Shown here: positions 60,226 through 64,000 of the stretch, one piece after another
How the letters are laid out: every line of letters starts with the position of its first letter
How positions within the stretch are numbered: the first letter of the stretch is position 1
Origin: Acanthosoma haemorrhoidale
Taxonomy: Eukaryota > Arthropoda > Insecta > Hemiptera > Acanthosomatidae
Direction: 5' to 3'
Assembly (NCBI GenBank): GCA_930367205.1
Contig: OV884011.1
Coordinates: 105,205,139 to 105,269,138, forward strand
DNA length: 64,000 bases
Translations under genes and position numbers: made by a program
Notes under the pieces: model-generated
Databases searched by the model: none
What the model was told of the DNA's origin: nothing
The model's input: only the letters and a program-made list of their open reading frames with translations

Positions 60226-61406
60226 TCGAACTCCTTCCCCGTGTCTCCTGACTGACGAGATCCACTCCTGTAGGCCATAAAACTGAAACTCTAATGCTTG
60301 AAGTATAGAAGCGGATGACTTCTCCTGCACAGCATGTGCCATAGCCACTTTGCTGAATGTTTCTATGATGGTGACTCATTTAAATCCCCTACATGTGTGC
60401 CCAGGAGATCACGCACTGGCGCTTCCACCGGTCGGTGTCTCCTCCTGACGGCCCTGTGGTGGATGTCGATCGTATTTCGTTTTATGGCATATATCGCAGG
60501 TCCCTATAACCTCTTGGATCGAATTGATTTGATCGAATTAAATCTCATCCCTCACCAGAAGTATCGCCACTGTAGCGCTTGCGACTTCTCTTGCACGCCA
60601 CGGTAATTCGTCTTACCCTGATGGTAAGCGAGTGTTACTTCCCGCTGTTGCTCCACAAGGCGCAATGTTTGGAGCATAGACAAACAGCGGATAAAGGAGC
60701 GATTCATGCCCAGGTGCTCTCTTTGCCACAATTTTCTAATCTGCTCCCACACCGTAGCATTACCCACAAATAAATAATAAGTCTTCCCTGGTTTGGATGC
60801 GTTGTTCAAAGCCTGGCAAATTTTCGCGCCCCGGTTGCAACCACATCGTTGTGATAGTACTCCAGTCATATTTTCCGTAAGTATACCACATCAGACCGAG
60901 TGTTTGCGTCGTTCAAAAAATTTGGCAGCGTTTATCATTAACTATCTCTTCAGTCGTTTCCATTTCTCTTGAGCTCTTCAGACTCTTCCGATGCTGGGTT
61001 CTCGTTCCTGTCGCTGTATTCTCGCGTACTGTGACTACTGTTACCCCCGGGCGTTTCTTCCTCGTCCCTTTTTGTATATCTCCAGATGTTTCCCCCTTCT
61101 CTATGGCATTCAAGGTAATGGGACGCGATAACCAGTCCGCCACTACATTATCTTTCCCTGGTTTATACATAATTTGAAGATTATATTGTGACAAGAACTG
61201 TTTCCACCACGTCACCCTTGCGGAAGATTCCTTGAGCTTCCCCGCCCATTAGCGTGGTTTGTGATCCGTATGTACCCGAAATTTCATACCAAAGAGATAT
61301 CAATACATCGCCTTCTGACATTTCTTTGCTTCAGCCCACTGATCAAATAAGGCAAAAACCAAATTCCCACAATAGTCACTTTTCAGTTCTCTACCTGCTC
61401 CTTGAC

Positions 61407-61424
61407 TCCCGGCTTTCGGCACCA
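61407..61424 (-). other. Primer-binding site, tRNA-Phe type
   Basis: On the minus strand TGGTGCCGAAAGCCGGGA is complementary to the 3' end of eukaryotic tRNA-Phe (expected TGGTGCCGAAACCCGGGA) with one mismatch. Its position right after the putative LTR end (gttaac, 61430-61425) is as expected for an LTR retroelement. Confidence 0.7.
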
Positions 61425-61680
61425 GTTAACGTTCGTCGGTTTTAGGACTCAAAGAAAAACGAAAGGGTTAATAGAAAAAAATACGAATGGAAGTTAGTAC
61501 AATACTGTTTATTCAGAGTTCTTAACGTAGTATCTATACATTCGGGATGTTTGCATCCCGAAGTTAGGAGATTAAGGCTAGCCACTTCCGGTGCCCAGAC
61601 CTTAACTTATATATATATATATATTCAAGTATTATATATTGTAATCTTTTTTATTTTACATATATATATATTATAATACT
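61425..61680 (-). mobile_element. Gypsy-like 5' LTR, partial
   Basis: On the minus strand: a TATA-rich stretch (about 61625-61605), the R-region candidate ggtctgggcaccgg, AATAAA at about 61524-61519, and the terminus ...cgaacgttaac adjoining the primer-binding site. The upstream end of U3 was not located; the (AT)n tract at 61605-61680 obscures it. Confidence 0.5.
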
Positions 61681-64000
61681 GTATATATTGCTCGATGTTT
61701 GGAGGATGCAGAAGCTTTTTTGGAGAACTGAAATAAAGTTTTCACAGGCACAAAAAGAGATTTTCTGCTGATAAATGAACAGTGAGACAGTAATTGTTTT
61801 TTTTTAAACAAACAAGTATTGTTGCTATTTTTTTAATTGCACTATTTGTAAATAAGAATTTGCAATGTTCATCAGAATTGCAGATAAGTTAATTAAACAA
61901 CGAGTTATATTTTCCCGTCTTAAAGTCCTAGGTAATCTAAACCTTTTTATATTTGTAAAAATGTAAAATGAGTAACCATTTGCATAATAAAGAATAAATT
62001 GGTAACTAAGCATAATTGATAACGGGCATAATTCGAGCTACTTCACCAGCTATTTTAAAAGTAGAAAGAGGGTATTAAATAAGTAAACAAATTTAAGAAG
62101 GATTTCGGAAAGAGTGTGGGCTAAACCAGTGAGGCTTTCAAATATTTATCCTTTTAAATTTGGACTGCAAAAGAGGAGCAGGGGTAATCCAATGTTTCCA
62201 CTGTCTGAAGAGGACGTGAAAAATAATTGATTTCTCCTTCTTGTGGTACTTGTAGAGCTGCCGCTACTCAATTAATACAAAGGGTCGGGATACTCAAAGG
62301 ACTCACACCCGCGGCCTCTCTTGGTGTGGACGCTCAATGGTTCCACAAACAAAAAAAATAAGGCGAGGTTTCTTTGAGGGAAGAGTCTATTCATTATCTC
62401 TGCTTTGATCTTGTCAAAGGGCTTGGAAATCAACTGTCGCCTAATTTAATGTAATATGATCATACTTATAGTAATAGAGAAGAGAAATGTGACGTAACGG
62501 ACAATCAATCGTTCCTTTTTTTTTTAAAGAGACATTAAAAGCAATATTTATTTTATAAAAATATCAATAAATGCCGAAACACTAATAAAACATTGTTGGA
62601 ATGGATTAATTAATTGCAAACAATTATTTTTATCTGATTTCGATCAATTTTCACGTGACCTTTGTGAGCATTTTTCTGTTTTTACCATGTATCGTGGCTT
62701 TTGGTCCCACTTTGTGTTATGCAGGCAGACGTCAGGGAATAAGAATGAGGTAAGCCCAGGCCCGCAGATGCTAAGTCAGCTTAACTGAAAGATGTTGCGG
62801 AAGTGTATTTCGGCCCCGGGTGGAAAAGATGGTCCTGCGGAACACACCATTGACGTACTACATCACCTAACTTTTAAATACTCAGAAATCATTAAAATCT
62901 ATTGCCATTTATTAGAAAGGTGATTACTATCTATAAATTATATTTAAATATAAAATTCTAGTCGAATCAGAGTAATCGGATCTGTTGCTCTCTCTCTCTC
63001 CAAATACAATCGGAAAGTGACAAAAAACAAAAGAAGGAATGTATGGAAAGAAATGGGCTATTGCTAAACGATCGACACAGCACATGAGACTACAAGCTGT
63101 ATGAGTGTAAAATAGTCAAACTTTAAAGATAATAAATCATAACCCTAGAATTACTTATGATACAGACTAATGGAACGATGAAACTACTCTATTATTAGCC
63201 TTTTGAAGAAAGAATCGCAATTAAAGTTTGCTCGCAAAAAGAAATGATTCTAATTAGTGGTGTAAAGGAAAGATGTTATTTTATTAAAAGCCCTGATATT
63301 AATTTAAAATTAATGAAAACCGTCCTGTACACGTACGATGCTAGTTTTGCCATAGAGAGCTAAATACTTTACATTATGAAAACCTGATATTTTTTTATAT
63401 AACTACTGTACTCAGGTTCTAGATATTTTCCGTTTATTTAAGGTAACGATTGGTAAATCAATTTAAAAAATGAAAAAAACAAGAACCTGTAATTGGTATA
63501 ATGACAAAGTAATTGAAATCAATAAGTTTATTGCTCCTAAAGTAAATAACTTTAGATATGTTATGTACCACGATGAGTAAAAATAACTTAGTTTTCCAGG
63601 GAAAAAATCATGCAGTTACTTTTTCTTACTTGCAATAAAATCTTAAACAGCATGTAACTGTAGTTAGTAATAAACTGCAACGTTATAGTTATAGTAGAAA
63701 TTTTGCATTGTAATACGATATGAGAAACGGCTATGATATGAAATATTTGTAAGATATTAGCTTAAAGATTTGGGATATCGACAATTTAGTAACATCAATA
63801 CCTCTACCTCGTTTAACTAAAGGAGCGGTGTTGGTATGTAGTCCAATAATTATTTACAAGCTGGATTTTAGTTTAGGGTATAGTGGACTTATTTCGAACA
63901 ATAGATATATCTGTTTTGCAAAATAAATAATGGCAAAGAAAGTATGGTGCTATTTGCTGACTGTTTTTCCAACTAAGCAATTTTTAGATAGTAAATATTT
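61681..64000. other. Spacer to the end of the window
   Basis: AT-rich with no supported gene. A short (CT)n run lies at 62988-63001. 62100-62340 is GC-richer and unassigned. The minus frame at 61825-62013 has no motif. Confidence 0.35.

Larger units (their letters stand above)
60191..61424 (-). pseudogene. Gypsy-like pol remnant: RNase H and integrase
   Basis: Reading on the minus strand just after a primer-binding site: the end of RNase H (YLFGMKFRVHTDHKPR and VTWWKQFLSQ with KPGKDNVVADWLSRP, 61300-61120), a linker, then the HHCC integrase zinc finger (HQGKTNYRGV..., broken by a stop near 60551, and CDICHKTKYDRHPPQ near 60500) and a piece of the integrase core (ETFSKVAMAHAVQEKS near 60370). 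Gag, protease and most of the RT are missing between the primer site and RNase H, so a large internal deletion joined them. Frames are interrupted repeatedly. The CxxC...KYDRHP form resembles gypsy/errantivirus-type elements. No envelope-like frame is seen. Confidence 0.8.

Noticed and set aside
1..64000. tRNA, rRNA, CRISPR array or bacterial operon structure
   Set aside because: I looked for B-box-like GGTTCGAATCC, rRNA signatures and spaced repeats and saw none; the window is eukaryotic in character.

Overview
This 64 kb window looks like a stretch of AT-rich, repeat-laden nuclear DNA from an arthropod, most likely an insect. The case rests on the mobile-element fauna (two Jockey-clade non-LTR families, Penelope-like and gypsy-like remnants, short solo LTRs with 5-bp duplications), on a primer-binding site that matches eukaryotic tRNA-Phe, and on the absence of bacterial-type gene packing. 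I cannot name the species. Most of the sequence is non-coding, and nearly everything I can identify is a transposon or its debris.

Layout. 0.5-8.7 kb is a large imperfect inverted repeat. The left arm (about 525-3465) has been interrupted by two LTR insertions and the right arm (about 7030-8670) preserves the uninterrupted sequence. Both arms carry a hammerhead-ribozyme-like core of the kind known from Penelope-like elements. 8.7-15 kb is mostly featureless, apart from a second copy of the arm margin, a short retroposon tail and a striking inverted-plus-sense retroposon fragment (12901-13222) with a 12-bp target-site duplication. 15.0-19.4 kb is the best-preserved item: an apparently complete Jockey-clade element (called J1 here) with intact ORF1 and ORF2, an ATGA stop/start overlap, 42 A residues and an 11-bp target-site duplication. 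21.8-23.0 kb holds two older J1 copies inserted one behind the other on the minus strand. 28.6-30.7 kb and 42.5-46.5 kb are two minus-strand copies of a second Jockey-clade family (J2). The first has open frames but lacks most of its RT; the second is long but riddled with lesions. Solo LTRs of one family sit at 2.2-3.3, 37.7-38.5 and 55.8-56.4 kb. 49.6-49.9 kb is a minisatellite. 56.9-57.4 kb is a broken Penelope-like RT. 60.2-61.7 kb is an internally deleted gypsy-like element with LTR, tRNA-Phe-type primer site, RNase H and integrase pieces.

Host genes. I find no confidently identifiable host gene. The best candidates are a two-exon minus-strand model (52415-52217 joined to 51243-51056, phase-compatible, 128 codons) and plus-strand exons at 48140-48238 and 52482-52775, which would enclose the first model in an intron. 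None of these resembles a protein I recognise.

How the parts relate. J1 encodes both proteins needed for its own retrotransposition, and the truncated copies nearby are the expected products of incomplete reverse transcription. J2 copies share a conserved 3' stem-loop and AATAAAG tail, which suggests a common RT recognition signal. The Penelope-like motifs recur at several places and may account for the inverted architecture at the left end.
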